Assembly (NCBI GenBank): GCA_017960525.1
Contig: JAGCZA010000061.1
Coordinates: forward strand, 1-40,013
DNA length: 40,013 bases
DNA from: Prevotella sp.
GTDB taxonomy: Bacteria; Bacteroidota; Bacteroidia; Bacteroidales; Bacteroidaceae
Direction of reading: 5' to 3'
The notes below the pieces were generated by a model. It ran no database searches, had not been told where the DNA came from, and saw only the letters and a list, made by a program, of their open reading frames with translations. The translations under genes and the position numbers were made by a program. Shown here in pieces: positions 7,400-17,700 of this stretch. Position 1 is the first letter of the stretch. Each line of letters begins with the position of its first letter.

Positions 7400-9925
7400 T
7401 TAGTTGCGGAACACCAGGCCGTCGCCGAATGAGTCGATGATGATGGGTTTTTCGCGGCTCACCTCGTCGGCCAGCATGCGGCGGGACAGTTCGTTGAGCA
7501 AGTGCTGCTGTATGGCCCGCTTCACAGGACGTGCGCCGAAGTCGGGGTCGTAGCCGGCCTCTGCCAGCCAGCGGACGGCGTGGTCGGTCACTTCGAGTGT
7601 GAAGCCCTGCGGCTCCAGCATCTGCTGCACGCGGTTGAGCTGCAGGCGCACCACTTGGGCAATCTCGTCCTTCGACAGTTGCTGGAAGGTGATAATCTCG
7701 TCGATACGGTTCAGGAACTCCGGGCGCATTGTCATGCGCAGCTGCTCCTGTGTGGCGTTGCTCGTCATTATTATAATGGTGTTCTTGAAGTCGGCAGTAC
7801 GGCCCTTGTTGTCGGTGAGCCGCCCGTCGTCAAGCACCTGCAGGAGGATGTTGAACACGTCGGGATGCGCCTTTTCTATTTCGTCGAAGAGTACGACGCT
7901 GTACGGCTTGCGGCGCACGGCCTCTGTCAGCTGTCCGCCCTCGTCGTAGCCCACGTAGCCCGGAGGGGCGCCAACGAGCCGGCTGACGGTGTGCTTCTCC
8001 TGATACTCCGACATATCGATACGGGTTATCATCCCCTCGTCGTTGAAGAGATATTCGGCCAGTGCCTTGGCCAGTTCGGTCTTGCCCACACCCGTTGTGC
8101 CCATAAAGATGAACGAGGCAATAGGCCGCTTGGGGTCCTGCAAGCCGGCGCGGCTGCGGCGCACGGCATCGCTGACGGCGCGGATGGCCTCGTCCTGGCC
8201 AATGACACGACGGTGCAGTTCGTCCTCCAGATGGAGCAGTTTTTCCCTTTCGCTCTGCAACATTCGGCTGACGGGGATGCCCGTCCAGCGTGATACGACC
8301 TCGGCGATGTCGTCGGCGGTGACCTCCTCGCGGACGAGGCGGACGGTTCCCGACGGAGAACCATCGGGCGCGGCAGCGTCGAGCTGGTGCTGGATGGCGG
8401 CGATGTCGTCTTCGAGGGCCTTCAGGCGGGAGTAGCGGATTTCGGCCACACGGGCGTAGTCGCCCTCACGCTCGGCCCGCTCTGCCTCCAGGCGCAGGTT
8501 CTCCATCTCCTGCTTGTCCTGCTGGATTTTGTTGATGAGCTGTCGCTCGCCCTCCCACTTGGCGCGGAAGTCGCGCTCCTGGTCCTTGAGTTCGGCAATT
8601 TCCTTGTCGAGTTGGGCAATCTTTTGCTTGTCCCCCTCGCGCTTGATGGCCTCGCGCTCAATCTCAATCTGAGCCAGCCGGCGCATGATTTCGTCGAGTT
8701 CTTCCGGCACCGAATCGCGCTCCATGCGCAACTTGGCGGCGGCCTCGTCCATCAAGTCGATGGCCTTGTCGGGGAGGAAACGCTCAGTGATGTAGCGCTC
8801 CGAGAGTTGCACGGCGGCGATGCAGGCATCGTCCTGAATACGCACTTTGTGGTGGTTCTCGTAGCGCTCCTTCAGACCTCTCAATATAGAGATGGCGCTG
8901 AGTTCGTCCGGCTCGTCCACCATCACCGTCTGGAAACGCCTTTCCAGGGCCTTGTCTTTCTCGAAATACTTCTGGTATTCATTGAGCGTGGTGGCGCCTA
9001 TTGAGCGCAATTCGCCACGGGCCAGCGCGGGTTTCAGGATGTTGGCGGCATCCATTGCGCCCTCGCTCTTGCCGGCACCGACGAGCGTGTGAATTTCGTC
9101 GATGAAGAGGATGATGCGGCCATCTGAGGACGTCACCTCGTTGATGACACTCTTCAGCCGCTCCTCAAACTCGCCCTTGTACTTCGCACCGGCGATGAGC
9201 GCACCCATGTCGAGCGAGAAGAGCTGCTTGTCCTTCAGGTTTTCAGGCACGTCGCCGCGCATGATGCGCTGTGCCAGGCCTTCAACGATGGCGGTCTTGC
9301 CCGTGCCAGGCTCACCTATTAATATAGGGTTGTTCTTCGTGCGCCTCGAAAGAATCTGGAGCACGCGGCGGATTTCGTCGTCGCGGCCTATCACTGGGTC
9401 GAGCTTGCCCTGTCGGGCCAGGTCGACCAGGTTCTTTGCATACTTCTCCAGCGACTGGTAGTTGTCGTCGGCGCTCTGGCTCTGCACGCGCTGGCCCTGC
9501 CGCAGTTCGAGTATGGCCTGTCGCATGTCCTTCTCGGTGGCGCCGGTGTCCTTCAGAATGCGGCTCACGGTGGAGTTCACCGTGAGGAGAGCCAATAGCA
9601 TTGGCTCACACGAGACATATTCGTCGCCCATTTCGCGTGAGATGTCTTCAGCCTTTTGCAGCACCTTCTGCGAGTCGTTGCTCAGATAGGGGCTTCCGCC
9701 CTGCACACGGGCCAGATGCTGCATTTCCTGCTTGCAGAGCATGTCGATCTGCTGCGCGTTGATGCCCAGTTTCTGGAAGATGAAGGCCGTCACGTCCTGG
9801 GCTTTCGTGAGCAGGCCTTCCATCAGGTGGACAGGCTCTATCGACTGCTGTCCGTTCTGCTGCGCCAGGCTGACGGCCTGTTGCACCGCCTCCTGCGCCT
9901 TGATTGTAAACTTTTCGAGTGTCAT
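7400..9925 (-). CDS. clpB: ATP-dependent disaggregase ClpB
   Basis: This is a Hsp100 chaperone that extracts polypeptides from aggregates together with DnaK. Domains in order: Clp N domain (about 1-150), AAA+ D1 with Walker [14 protein letters not shown] near residue 203, a long Glu/Arg-rich coiled-coil M domain (about 395-520), and AAA+ D2 with Walker [15 protein letters not shown] near 608 and [20 protein letters not shown]. The start [17 protein letters not shown] at 9925 follows AAAGGAG (9937-9931) by five bases; the frame extends 13 codons further but without family similarity. The 841-residue length is slightly short, mainly because only [10 protein letters not shown] separates the D2 sensor TSN from [10 protein letters not shown], where many ClpB proteins have about 30 residues. 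Probably monocistronic and heat-inducible. Confidence 0.97.
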   Translation of the reverse strand: MTLEKFTIKAQEAVQQAVSLAQQNGQQSIEPVHLMEGLLTKAQDVTAFIFQKLGINAQQIDMLCKQEMQHLARVQGGSPYLSNDSQKVLQKAEDISREMGDEYVSCEPMLLALLTVNSTVSRILKDTGATEKDMRQAILELRQGQRVQSQSADDNYQSLEKYAKNLVDLARQGKLDPVIGRDDEIRRVLQILSRRTKNNPILIGEPGTGKTAIVEGLAQRIMRGDVPENLKDKQLFSLDMGALIAGAKYKGEFEERLKSVINEVTSSDGRIILFIDEIHTLVGAGKSEGAMDAANILKPALARGELRSIGATTLNEYQKYFEKDKALERRFQTVMVDEPDELSAISILRGLKERYENHHKVRIQDDACIAAVQLSERYITERFLPDKAIDLMDEAAAKLRMERDSVPEELDEIMRRLAQIEIEREAIKREGDKQKIAQLDKEIAELKDQERDFRAKWEGERQLINKIQQDKQEMENLRLEAERAEREGDYARVAEIRYSRLKALEDDIAAIQHQLDAAAPDGSPSGTVRLVREEVTADDIAEVVSRWTGIPVSRMLQSEREKLLHLEDELHRRVIGQDEAIRAVSDAVRRSRAGLQDPKRPIASFIFMGTTGVGKTELAKALAEYLFNDEGMITRIDMSEYQEKHTVSRLVGAPPGYVGYDEGGQLTEAVRRKPYSVVLFDEIEKAHPDVFNILLQVLDDGRLTDNKGRTADFKNTIIIMTSNATQEQLRMTMRPEFLNRIDEIITFQQLSKDEIAQVVRLQLNRVQQMLEPQGFTLEVTDHAVRWLAEAGYDPDFGARPVKRAIQQHLLNELSRRMLADEVSREKPIIIDSFGDGLVFRN

Positions 9926-9991
9926 GGTTTCTCCTTTCTTTAGTTGGTTTCTGCAAACGACCACTCAAAAGTCGTGCCTTTCAGGGGTGGG

Positions 9992-10004
9992 TGTCAATCT
10001 GACA
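9992..10004 (-). promoter_or_regulatory. Possible stress operator or -35 region upstream of clpB
   Basis: TGTCA-ATC-TGACA is an exact 5-3-5 inverted repeat 67 bases upstream of the clpB ATG. No clean -33/-7 promoter of the general type is seen here, which leaves room for a heat-shock-specific element. The assignment is inference from position and symmetry. Confidence 0.3.
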
Positions 10005-10041
10005 GAAAAGCGTGACACAATGACGCAAAAAGCGGAGCGAA

Positions 10042-10107
10042 AGTTTGGACGTAGCAAACTGGGAGTTTGGACGGACCAAACTCCCAGTTAGGACGAACCA
10101 AAGTAGG
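10042..10107. repeat. Array 1 of three 22-bp repeats containing a GTTTGG-N5-CCAAAC palindrome
   Basis: Three consecutive 22-base units at 10042-10063, 10064-10085 and 10086-10107 share the pattern AGTTTGGACGNNCCAAAC followed by 4-5 variable bases. Unit 1 (GTAGC in place of GAACC) and unit 3 (TTAGG in place of TTTGG) are degenerate. The array occupies the gap between leuA and clpB. The same unit recurs three times at 31665-31730. Confidence 0.85.
10057..10089 (-). terminator. Strong hairpin within array 1, possible leuA terminator
   Basis: AACTGGGAGTTTGG (10057-10070) and CCAAACTCCCAGTT (10076-10089) form a perfect 14-bp stem with a 5-base loop. It lies 38 bases past the leuA stop. There is no long T-run directly after it on the minus strand, so termination is only possible; the stem may instead belong to the repeat's own function. 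Confidence 0.4.
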
Positions 10108-10126
10108 AGGGGCCATCCGCCCGTCC

Positions 10127-11626
10127 TTACTCCTTCTTGAACTTGTTGATACAGTCGATGTAAGCCTCGACGGAAGCGGTGACGATGTCAGTGTTGGCGC
10201 CAAAGCCATAGTAGAGGCGGCCGTCGTATTCCACCTGCATGTGCACCTTGCCCACGTCGTCGCTGCCCTTCGATATGGCCTGGATGGTGAACTCCTTGAG
10301 CGTCATCTGCTTCATAATGATGCGCTTGAGGGCCTTGATGGCGGCATCGACGGGGCCGTTGCCCGATGCAGCCGCCTCGAACTTCTGACCGCTGATGTCC
10401 AGGCCGATGCTGGCCACGCTCTTCACGCCCTTGCCGGTGGTCACTTGCAGGAAGTCCAGGCGCACGGCGTGCTGGTCGGCGGTATCGGCACCGGCGAGCA
10501 TGAGCACATCGGCGTCGGTCACCTCCTTCTTCTGGTCGGCCAGGATGAGGAAGTTCTCGTACACCTTGTCGAGTTTCTCCTCCGAAAGTTCCACGCCGTT
10601 CACGTGGAGGCGGTGCTTCAGGGCGGCGCGCCCGCTACGGGCGGTAAGCACTATCGAGTTGTCGTCGATGCCCACGTCTTTCGGATCCATAATTTCGTAG
10701 GTATGCACGTTTTTCAGCACGCCGTCCTGATGGATGCCGCTGCTGTGGGCAAAGGCATTTCGCCCCACGATGGCCTTGTTGGGCTGGATGGGCATGTTCA
10801 TCAGCGAACTCACCAGGCGGCTGGTGGGATAGATGCGCTGAGAATTGATATTGGTGTCGATTTCGATGCCCTTGTGGCATTTCAGAATCATCACAATCTC
10901 CTCAAGCGACGTGTTGCCGGCACGCTCGCCGATGCCGTTGATGGTCACCTCCACCTGTCGTGCGCCGTTGAGCACGCCCTCCAGCGTGTTGGCCGTAGCC
11001 ATTCCCAGGTCGTTGTGGCAATGGGTGGAGATAATGGCGCGGTCGATATTGTCGACGTGCTCCATCAGGTACTTGATTTTCCCGCCAAACTCGTCGGGCA
11101 GGCAGTAGCCCGTGGTGTCGGGGATGTTCACCACCGTGGCGCCGGCCTTGATGACGGCTTCGACCACGCGGGCGAGATATTCATTGTCAGTACGGCCTGC
11201 ATCCTCGGCATAGAACTCCACGTCATCGACGAAGCGCCTGGCGTACTTCACGGCGCTGACGGCCCTTTCCAGGATTTCCTCGCGGGTGCTGTTGAACTTG
11301 AACCGGATGTGCTCGTCGCTGGTGCCGATGCCCGTGTGGATGCGCTTGTGCTTGGCATACTTCAGGGCCTCGAAGGCCACGTCGATGTCGTGCTCCACGG
11401 CGCGGGTCAGGGCGCAAATGGTGGGCCAGGTCACGGCCTTTGAAATCTCGATGACCGACTGGAAGTCGCCCGGCGACGACACGGGGAATCCGGCCTCAAT
11501 CACGTCGACGCCCAACTGCTCCAGGGCCTTGGCCACCTGAATCTTCTCGACGGTGTTCAATTGACAACCTGGCACCTGTTCGCCGTCGCGCAGGGTGGTG
11601 TCGAAAATGTAAAGTCTGTCTGCCAT
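10127..11626 (-). CDS. leuA: 2-isopropylmalate synthase
   Basis: The enzyme condenses acetyl-CoA with 2-oxoisovalerate, the first committed step of leucine synthesis. The 499-residue protein starts [20 protein letters not shown], the HMGL-like TIM-barrel entry motif with the metal-binding Asp of [14 protein letters not shown] (about residue 200) supplies the two metal-binding histidines and NGIGERAGN follows. The C-terminal part, about 370-499, with [16 protein letters not shown] and [15 protein letters not shown], is the LeuA allosteric/dimer domain that senses leucine. Citramalate synthase or homocitrate synthase are alternatives, but the overall sequence fits LeuA best. No leuBCD gene is adjacent: the next gene on the strand is clpB, so leuA seems to stand alone. 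A good promoter lies at 11689-11720. Confidence 0.93.
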   Translation of the reverse strand: MADRLYIFDTTLRDGEQVPGCQLNTVEKIQVAKALEQLGVDVIEAGFPVSSPGDFQSVIEISKAVTWPTICALTRAVEHDIDVAFEALKYAKHKRIHTGIGTSDEHIRFKFNSTREEILERAVSAVKYARRFVDDVEFYAEDAGRTDNEYLARVVEAVIKAGATVVNIPDTTGYCLPDEFGGKIKYLMEHVDNIDRAIISTHCHNDLGMATANTLEGVLNGARQVEVTINGIGERAGNTSLEEIVMILKCHKGIEIDTNINSQRIYPTSRLVSSLMNMPIQPNKAIVGRNAFAHSSGIHQDGVLKNVHTYEIMDPKDVGIDDNSIVLTARSGRAALKHRLHVNGVELSEEKLDKVYENFLILADQKKEVTDADVLMLAGADTADQHAVRLDFLQVTTGKGVKSVASIGLDISGQKFEAAASGNGPVDAAIKALKRIIMKQMTLKEFTIQAISKGSDDVGKVHMQVEYDGRLYYGFGANTDIVTASVEAYIDCINKFKKE

Positions 11627-11688
11627 AATACTAATCTGTTTACCTTAAAAATAACGTTTACTGTCAGTCCTTGTGCTGTTTGAGCCGA

Positions 11689-11720
11689 CAAAATTACACT
11701 TTTCCCGCAAACTGAACAAA
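11689..11720 (-). promoter_or_regulatory. leuA promoter
   Basis: TTTG (11720-11717), a 20-base spacer and TAATTTTG (11696-11689) on the minus strand. The leader to the ATG is about 55-60 bases, and I see neither a Leu-rich leader peptide nor a T-box in it. Confidence 0.7.
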
Positions 11721-11745
11721 TATTTTCATAAAAAAAAGTATTTTC

Positions 11746-11776
11746 TTTGTTGTTTCATTTTTTTTTGTTAATTTTG
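11746..11776 (+). promoter_or_regulatory. Promoter of the seven-gene FAS1/SusCD operon
   Basis: TTTG (11746-11749), a 19-base spacer and TAATTTTG (11769-11776), divergent from the leuA promoter with only 25 bases between the two -33 boxes. It is the only convincing promoter seen for the genes to 29384. Confidence 0.7.
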
Positions 11777-11845
11777 CACGCTGAAACTAAATCTCTACTT
11801 ACCATACTGTTGAAGACAAACTCTAAAACATTAGTTAATAAGAAC

Positions 11846-14782
11846 ATGAAGCAATTCTTTATCTGTCTCACCCTCGTTTTGGCGGGAGTGATGGCCTCTT
11901 GCATTGACAAAAATGAAGAGGTGGATGCGGACAGCAAGCCTACCTGGCTTGGCGAAAGCATCTATGCGGAACTGAAGAATCCCTCTGGGCATGGCCTGCT
12001 GACAGGCACCTTCACGAACTATTTGCGGCTGATTGACGACCTCGGCTATGACGAGGTGCTCTCGCGCACTGGCTCCAAGACGGTGTTCCCTGCCAACGAC
12101 GAGGCCTTTGAGCGTTTCTTCAAGAGTAATGACTGGGGTGTGAGCAGTTACGACCAACTGTCGGAAGCCCAGAAGAAACTGCTCCTCTACTCGTCGATGC
12201 TCGACAACGCCCTGCTGCTGGGCATGCTGCCCAACGTGAGCAACGGCACCAACGAGGTGATGAAGGGGGCAGCCCTGAAACACGCCACCAACGTCAGTAT
12301 CACCGACACGGTGCAGTTCATCGGCGGTTCGGGCAGCACCGAGGTACGCCCCAACGGCATGCCCGCCAACAACCAGTACTGGAAACAGTACTACGAGAAG
12401 GGCATCCACGTGGTGAACGACGCCACCCGACCCATGATGGTCCACCTGACCCGTGAATACATGCTGAACAACGACATCAAAACGGTGGGCGACGAGAGCG
12501 ACTTCGCCATCCTCACCGGCGAGCCTTTCACCGAAGGCACCGCCTACCTCTTCAACGACAAGGTGGTGAACGGCGATGTCACCTGCCAGAACGGCTACAT
12601 CCACCAGATGGAGAACGTGGTGGTGCCTCCCGGCAACATGGCACAGGTGCTGCGCCGCAAGGACAACACGCAGTATTTCAGCCGCATACTGGACTACTTC
12701 GCTGTGCCTTACTACGACGCCACCACCACCCAGAACTACAACGACTGGGCCTTGCAAAACGGTCGCCCGCAGATAGACAGCATCTATCAGGTGCGCTACT
12801 TGAGCCTGCGCTCGCAGGGTGGCGCAGCCCTGAGCAAAGACCCCAATAATAAGGATGTGTCATCGACGCAGATACTGGGCTTCGACCCGGGCTGGAACCA
12901 GTACTACCCCAACGTTGCCCGCGCCGGCAACACCGACGTGTCGATTATGGATATGGCGGCCATCTTCGTGCCCAGCGACCAAGCCATCAAGGACTATTTC
13001 CTGCAAGGTGGCGCTGGTGCCTACCTCCTCGACATCTACGGCAACTACAAGTACGCTGAGAATACGGAGGCCCATCTGGGCGAAAACCTCGACTCGTTGC
13101 ACTCCAAGAACCCGCAGGTGCTCACCTCGTTTGCACGCAACCTGATGCGCGGCACCTTCGCCGGCACCGTGCCCTCGAAGTTTGAGACCATCACCAACGA
13201 TGCCGCCGAACTGCTCGGACTGACCACCAATATGATCAGCCGCACAGCCGACGGCAAGTACGACATCACGATGGCCAACAACGGCGCACTCTACGTGATG
13301 AACGAACTGGTGGCACCCGACGAGTATCAGGCCGTTCTCGCACCCGCCTCGGTCTATCCCGACCTGCGCGTGATGAACTGGGCGGTGCAGGACCGTTCCT
13401 ATCTGGGCGTCGACTTCAAGTACTATCTGCTGGCCATGCGCGCCAACTACGCTTTCTTCATCCCCGAAGACGGCGCTTTCGACCTCTATTATCTCGACCC
13501 CACATCGCTGGCACACCTGAACAACAACCAGGTGGGCACGCAGCGGCCCGACGTGCTCCATTTCTACTACGACGAGAAAGCCAAGTCGCAGCCCTACCTG
13601 AAATGCGAGCGCTTCTACTACGATATGGAGACAGGACAGATAGACACTACCGTGGCTGCCCGTCCGGCTGAAATCTCAACGGTGAAGACGCAACTCATCG
13701 ACATCCTGAACTATCACACCGTGGTGCTGGGCGATGGCGAGCAACTCGGTTCCAACCATTATTATAAGACAAAGCACGGCGGCGAAATCTACGTCGACGG
13801 CAATCATGAGGGCGCCCGCGTCATGTCAGGCGCACAGATTGACAATCCCGACCGCTTCCCCGCCCCCACCATCAAATATGTTTACAACGAGAAGAACGGT
13901 AACGCCTATCGCCTGAGCCGCGTCATCCAGCCGCCGCTGAAGAGCGTCTATGCTGTGCTCAACGAGAATACGCAGTTCACCGACTTCCAGGAAATGTGCA
14001 GCGGATTCGTGCCCGAAATGCTCGAATGGGCCGGCATTCCCAAAGTGAACCCGAAGAACCAGAGCCTGCCCTCGCCACAAGATGCCTACACCATCTTCAC
14101 ACGCGACTACAAACTCGGCTCGAAGGAGACGGCTGAGGCTTGCCTTGACTACAACGTGAAAATGTTCAACACCTACAACTACACGCTCTTCGCACCCGAC
14201 AACGCCGCTATGCAGGAAGCCTTCGCCAACGGCCTGCCCAAGTGGAGCCAAGTGCAGGACCTGTTCGAGAAATGGGCTGAAGTAGACCAGGAAATGATGA
14301 ACGACAGCGAGAAAGCCGAAATGGAGAACGACAAGATAAAGGCCTACTGGATGATTCGCGCCATGCGCGACTTTGTACGCTTCCACTTCGTCACCAGTTC
14401 AGTCTATGCCGACAACAGCATTGAAGGAGGCCGCTACCAGACACTCTCCAGCGACGAACTGGGCGTGGCCAAGGAAGTGGTGCTCAGTGGGGGCAGCGGC
14501 AGCATCAGCGTGAAAGACCTGAAGGACGGACACACCGTCAGTGTAAAGGCAACAGACAGTGGCTCGAAAGTGGTCAACCAGATGACTCGCGACTACTGGT
14601 TCAACACCATAAAGACGGCTGCCTCGGCCATCGAGACATCGTCGTTCTGCGCTGTCCACCAGATTTCAGAACCCCTCTACGGCGATGCCAGCGGACGCTT
14701 CGACACCCAGTGGGCCAGCCGCGCCGCATTCCAGGCTGCACTGAGGAAATACCAGGAACTCAAAGCAAACAACGAACTCTAA
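11846..14782 (+). CDS. Large FAS1 (fasciclin) domain surface lipoprotein, first gene of the operon
   Basis: A 978-residue lipoprotein. The start at 11846 gives MKQFFICLTLVLAGVMASC with a lipobox Cys at 19; the in-frame extension to 11747 lies inside the promoter. The mature end CIDKNEEVDAD is acidic, like the signals that send Bacteroidetes lipoproteins to the cell surface. FAS1-type hallmarks F-x-P-x-D/N-x-A occur four times: VFPANDEAF (about 80), IFVPSDQAI (about 373), FFIPEDGAF (about 535), LFAPDNAAM (about 777). Segments such as NGYIHQMENVVVPP and NGALYVMNELVAP resemble the second FAS1 motif, NGvvHvid. FAS1 domains commonly mediate adhesion or ligand binding. It precedes a SusC gene by 15 bases, so a SusE/F-like partner role is inferred; ligand unknown. 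Confidence 0.82.
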   Translation: MKQFFICLTLVLAGVMASCIDKNEEVDADSKPTWLGESIYAELKNPSGHGLLTGTFTNYLRLIDDLGYDEVLSRTGSKTVFPANDEAFERFFKSNDWGVSSYDQLSEAQKKLLLYSSMLDNALLLGMLPNVSNGTNEVMKGAALKHATNVSITDTVQFIGGSGSTEVRPNGMPANNQYWKQYYEKGIHVVNDATRPMMVHLTREYMLNNDIKTVGDESDFAILTGEPFTEGTAYLFNDKVVNGDVTCQNGYIHQMENVVVPPGNMAQVLRRKDNTQYFSRILDYFAVPYYDATTTQNYNDWALQNGRPQIDSIYQVRYLSLRSQGGAALSKDPNNKDVSSTQILGFDPGWNQYYPNVARAGNTDVSIMDMAAIFVPSDQAIKDYFLQGGAGAYLLDIYGNYKYAENTEAHLGENLDSLHSKNPQVLTSFARNLMRGTFAGTVPSKFETITNDAAELLGLTTNMISRTADGKYDITMANNGALYVMNELVAPDEYQAVLAPASVYPDLRVMNWAVQDRSYLGVDFKYYLLAMRANYAFFIPEDGAFDLYYLDPTSLAHLNNNQVGTQRPDVLHFYYDEKAKSQPYLKCERFYYDMETGQIDTTVAARPAEISTVKTQLIDILNYHTVVLGDGEQLGSNHYYKTKHGGEIYVDGNHEGARVMSGAQIDNPDRFPAPTIKYVYNEKNGNAYRLSRVIQPPLKSVYAVLNENTQFTDFQEMCSGFVPEMLEWAGIPKVNPKNQSLPSPQDAYTIFTRDYKLGSKETAEACLDYNVKMFNTYNYTLFAPDNAAMQEAFANGLPKWSQVQDLFEKWAEVDQEMMNDSEKAEMENDKIKAYWMIRAMRDFVRFHFVTSSVYADNSIEGGRYQTLSSDELGVAKEVVLSGGSGSISVKDLKDGHTVSVKATDSGSKVVNQMTRDYWFNTIKTAASAIETSSFCAVHQISEPLYGDASGRFDTQWASRAAFQAALRKYQELKANNEL

Positions 14783-14797
14783 AGGCATCTTACAACT

Positions 14798-17700
14798 ATG
14801 ACTATAAAGCAAGCATTTACCACAGCCCTGCTATGTGTCGCCACACAACTGGCAATGGCACAGGGCATACGCATATCTGGTACGTTGAGCGATGCCGACG
14901 GCCCTATTATGATGGGTAACGTCACAGAGCGCGATGCCAACAACCGTATTGTGTCGGCCACGCAGACCGACTTCAACGGCAACTTCTCCATGCAGGTGAA
15001 GAGCACCAAGAACAAACTGGTCTTCTCCTACGTGGGCGACAAGGAAAAGGTCATCACCATTGGCAACCAAACCAACTTCAAGGTGAAACTCGACCCCGCC
15101 AACACCCAACTCAAGGAGGTGAAGGTGGTGGGCCGACGTACCAATTCGGGCGGTCTGACCATCCAGAAGAAAGAGATGACCGTCTCCAGCCAGACCATGT
15201 CGATGGAACAGGTGGAAGGTCTCGCCTTCACATCGGCCGACGAGGCCCTGCAAGGTGAAATCGCCGGTCTCGACATTGTCAGCAACTCTGGAAACCTGGG
15301 CGCCGGCACACAGATGCGACTGCGCGGTGTCACCACGCTCTCGGCAAACGCCAACCCCCTCATCGTGGTCGATGACAAGATTTTCGACAACCCCGACGAG
15401 GACTTCGACTATGCCAACGCCGACGAGGAGCAATATTCATCGCTGCTTTCGGTGAACGTGGAGGATATCGCCAGCATCACCGTGCTGAAGGACGCCGCCG
15501 CCACCGCCGTCTGGGGTTCACGCGGTTCCAATGGTGTCATCATGATTACCACCAAGCGCGGTTCACGCGGCAAACCCAAAATCAACTTCTCCTACAAGTT
15601 CACAGGCACTTGGCAGCCCGAAGGCTACAATCTGCTGAACGGTGACGACTACACCATGCTGATGAAGGAGGAGTTCTATAACCCCACCCAGCGCAGCGAC
15701 CGCACCACCAGCATCGCCGAGTTGAACTACGACAAATCGTGGGCTGAGTATGAGAACTGGAACAACAATACCGACTGGGTGGACGCCGTGAAGCAGTTTG
15801 GTGCCATGCATGACTGGAACGTCAACCTGACCGGTGGCGGACAGAAAGCCACTTTCCGTATTTCTGCCGGCTACAAACACCAGACGGGTTCCATCATCGA
15901 ACAGAAGTTCCAGCAGTTCACCACACGTATGGCCCTCGACTACAACGTCAGCGACCGCATACGTTTCATCACCAACTTTGCCCTCACCTACACCAATAAT
16001 AATAAGAACAACGAGAAGAAGGGAAGCATACTGGGCATTGCACAGAACATTGCGCCCAATATGGCCATCTACCGCCAGAATGCTGACGGCAGCGACACGG
16101 GCGAGTACTACCTGATGAACCCATCGGTATCGGGAAGAACACCTTACGACGGTGCCTACTCCAGCGTTGACCTGTCTTCTATAAGAAACTTGGGCAACCC
16201 CGTCGCTATCGCCCACGAAGCCTGGCTGAAAGACCAGACCTACCGCCTGACGCCCGACTTCACCATCAAGTACGAGATTCTTGGCACTGAGGCCGAGAAG
16301 AGCCGACTGACCTTCAACGGCCGCGTGGACTTCGACATCTTTGCAGAGAGCAAGCCCTCTTACTGGCCAGCATCGCTCTCTACCGACAACTGGTCTACTG
16401 CCGATTACAACTCGACCACTAACTACGAGTACAACAGTATGAAGATTGGCGGACGCACCGAGTTGGTGTTCACGCCCTACTTCAAGAACCGCGACTGGTC
16501 GGCCACTATGCTGCTGCGCTACGAAATGAGCACCTCGAAGAACAGCCGCCAGGAGACCAGCATGAGCCATCTGCCCAACGACATCACGTCGCCGACAGTG
16601 GATGCTTATGTGAGCAAGTCGCCCAGTAGTGGCAACGGTCGCTCAAATTCCCAGAACCTTCTTTACAACGGCCACGTCTCCTATCTCGACGGTCGCTATT
16701 CGCTGGGCTTCTCGCTCCGCGCCGACGGCGACTCGAAGTTCGGCCCCAAGAACAAGTGGGCCTACTTCCCCGGTGTGTCAGCCCGATACAACATCATCGA
16801 CGAGCCGTTTATGAAGTGGAGCCGTAGCGTCGTCTCCATGCTCGGCTTCCGTGCCTCATGGGGTATCAACGGTAAGGCACCGGACAAGGACTACCTCTTC
16901 TATAACACCTACAACACATCGGCAGGCAGTTACGGTAAGGGCACCGACGTGGCCAGTTACGCCACCCTCGACGGCCTGAAACTCGACGACCTGCGCTGGG
17001 AGAAGACCACCAGTTACAACCTGGGTGCCAACCTGGGTCTGTGGAACGACAGGATTGAGGTGGACTTCGACTACTACCACAAGAACACCACCGACCTGCT
17101 GCAGGGCATCACCATCCCTTCGATGACGGGTTACACCTCCATCGCCTACGCCAATGTGGGCCGTATGACCAACGACGGATGGGAAATGAACTTCACCGCC
17201 AAGAAATTCATCAGGATTGGCAAGTTCTCGGCCGACTTCAGCATCAACGTGGCACAGAACAGCAACCTCCTCAAGGAAATGGACGAGAGCGTGCTGCAGA
17301 GCATCAACGGCACCACCTGGGATGCCACCCGTCGCGGCAACGCCACCAAGCCTTACGGCTATCCTGTGCGAGTGCAAATCAACAACTCGCTGGGCTCCAT
17401 CTACGGCTTCCGCTATCAGGGCGTCTACAACATGACCTACGACTACTTGCAGAACTACCAGTTGGAGCAGGGCCTCAACGCCACCGAGTACGAGGACTGG
17501 GTGAACGGCCTCATCTCAGGCACCCTGCCCGATGAATGGTACGCACAGCACAAATTGACCAAGCAACCCTATTCGGCTCCAGTGGCTGTGGGCGAGGACG
17601 GCAAGGTGCTGATGACCAATACGGGCGAACCACAGCGCATGGTCTACGACTACAGCGACGGCGCAGCCCGCTACAAGTTCCAGGGCGGCGACGCCAAGTA

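Noticed and set aside
10067-11443. A 458-codon plus-strand frame antisense to leuA, and similar long frames antisense to pnp, clpB, mrp and the SusC genes
   Set aside because: All mirror well-recognised genes, have no start context or domains, and share the same shadow composition.
11627-11690. Leucine attenuator or T-box ahead of leuA
   Set aside because: No run of Leu codons, no T-box sequence and no terminator/antiterminator pair could be seen in the short leader.
11747-14782. Start at 11747 for the first FAS1 protein
   Set aside because: It would begin inside the promoter and prepend 33 residues before a complete lipoprotein signal.
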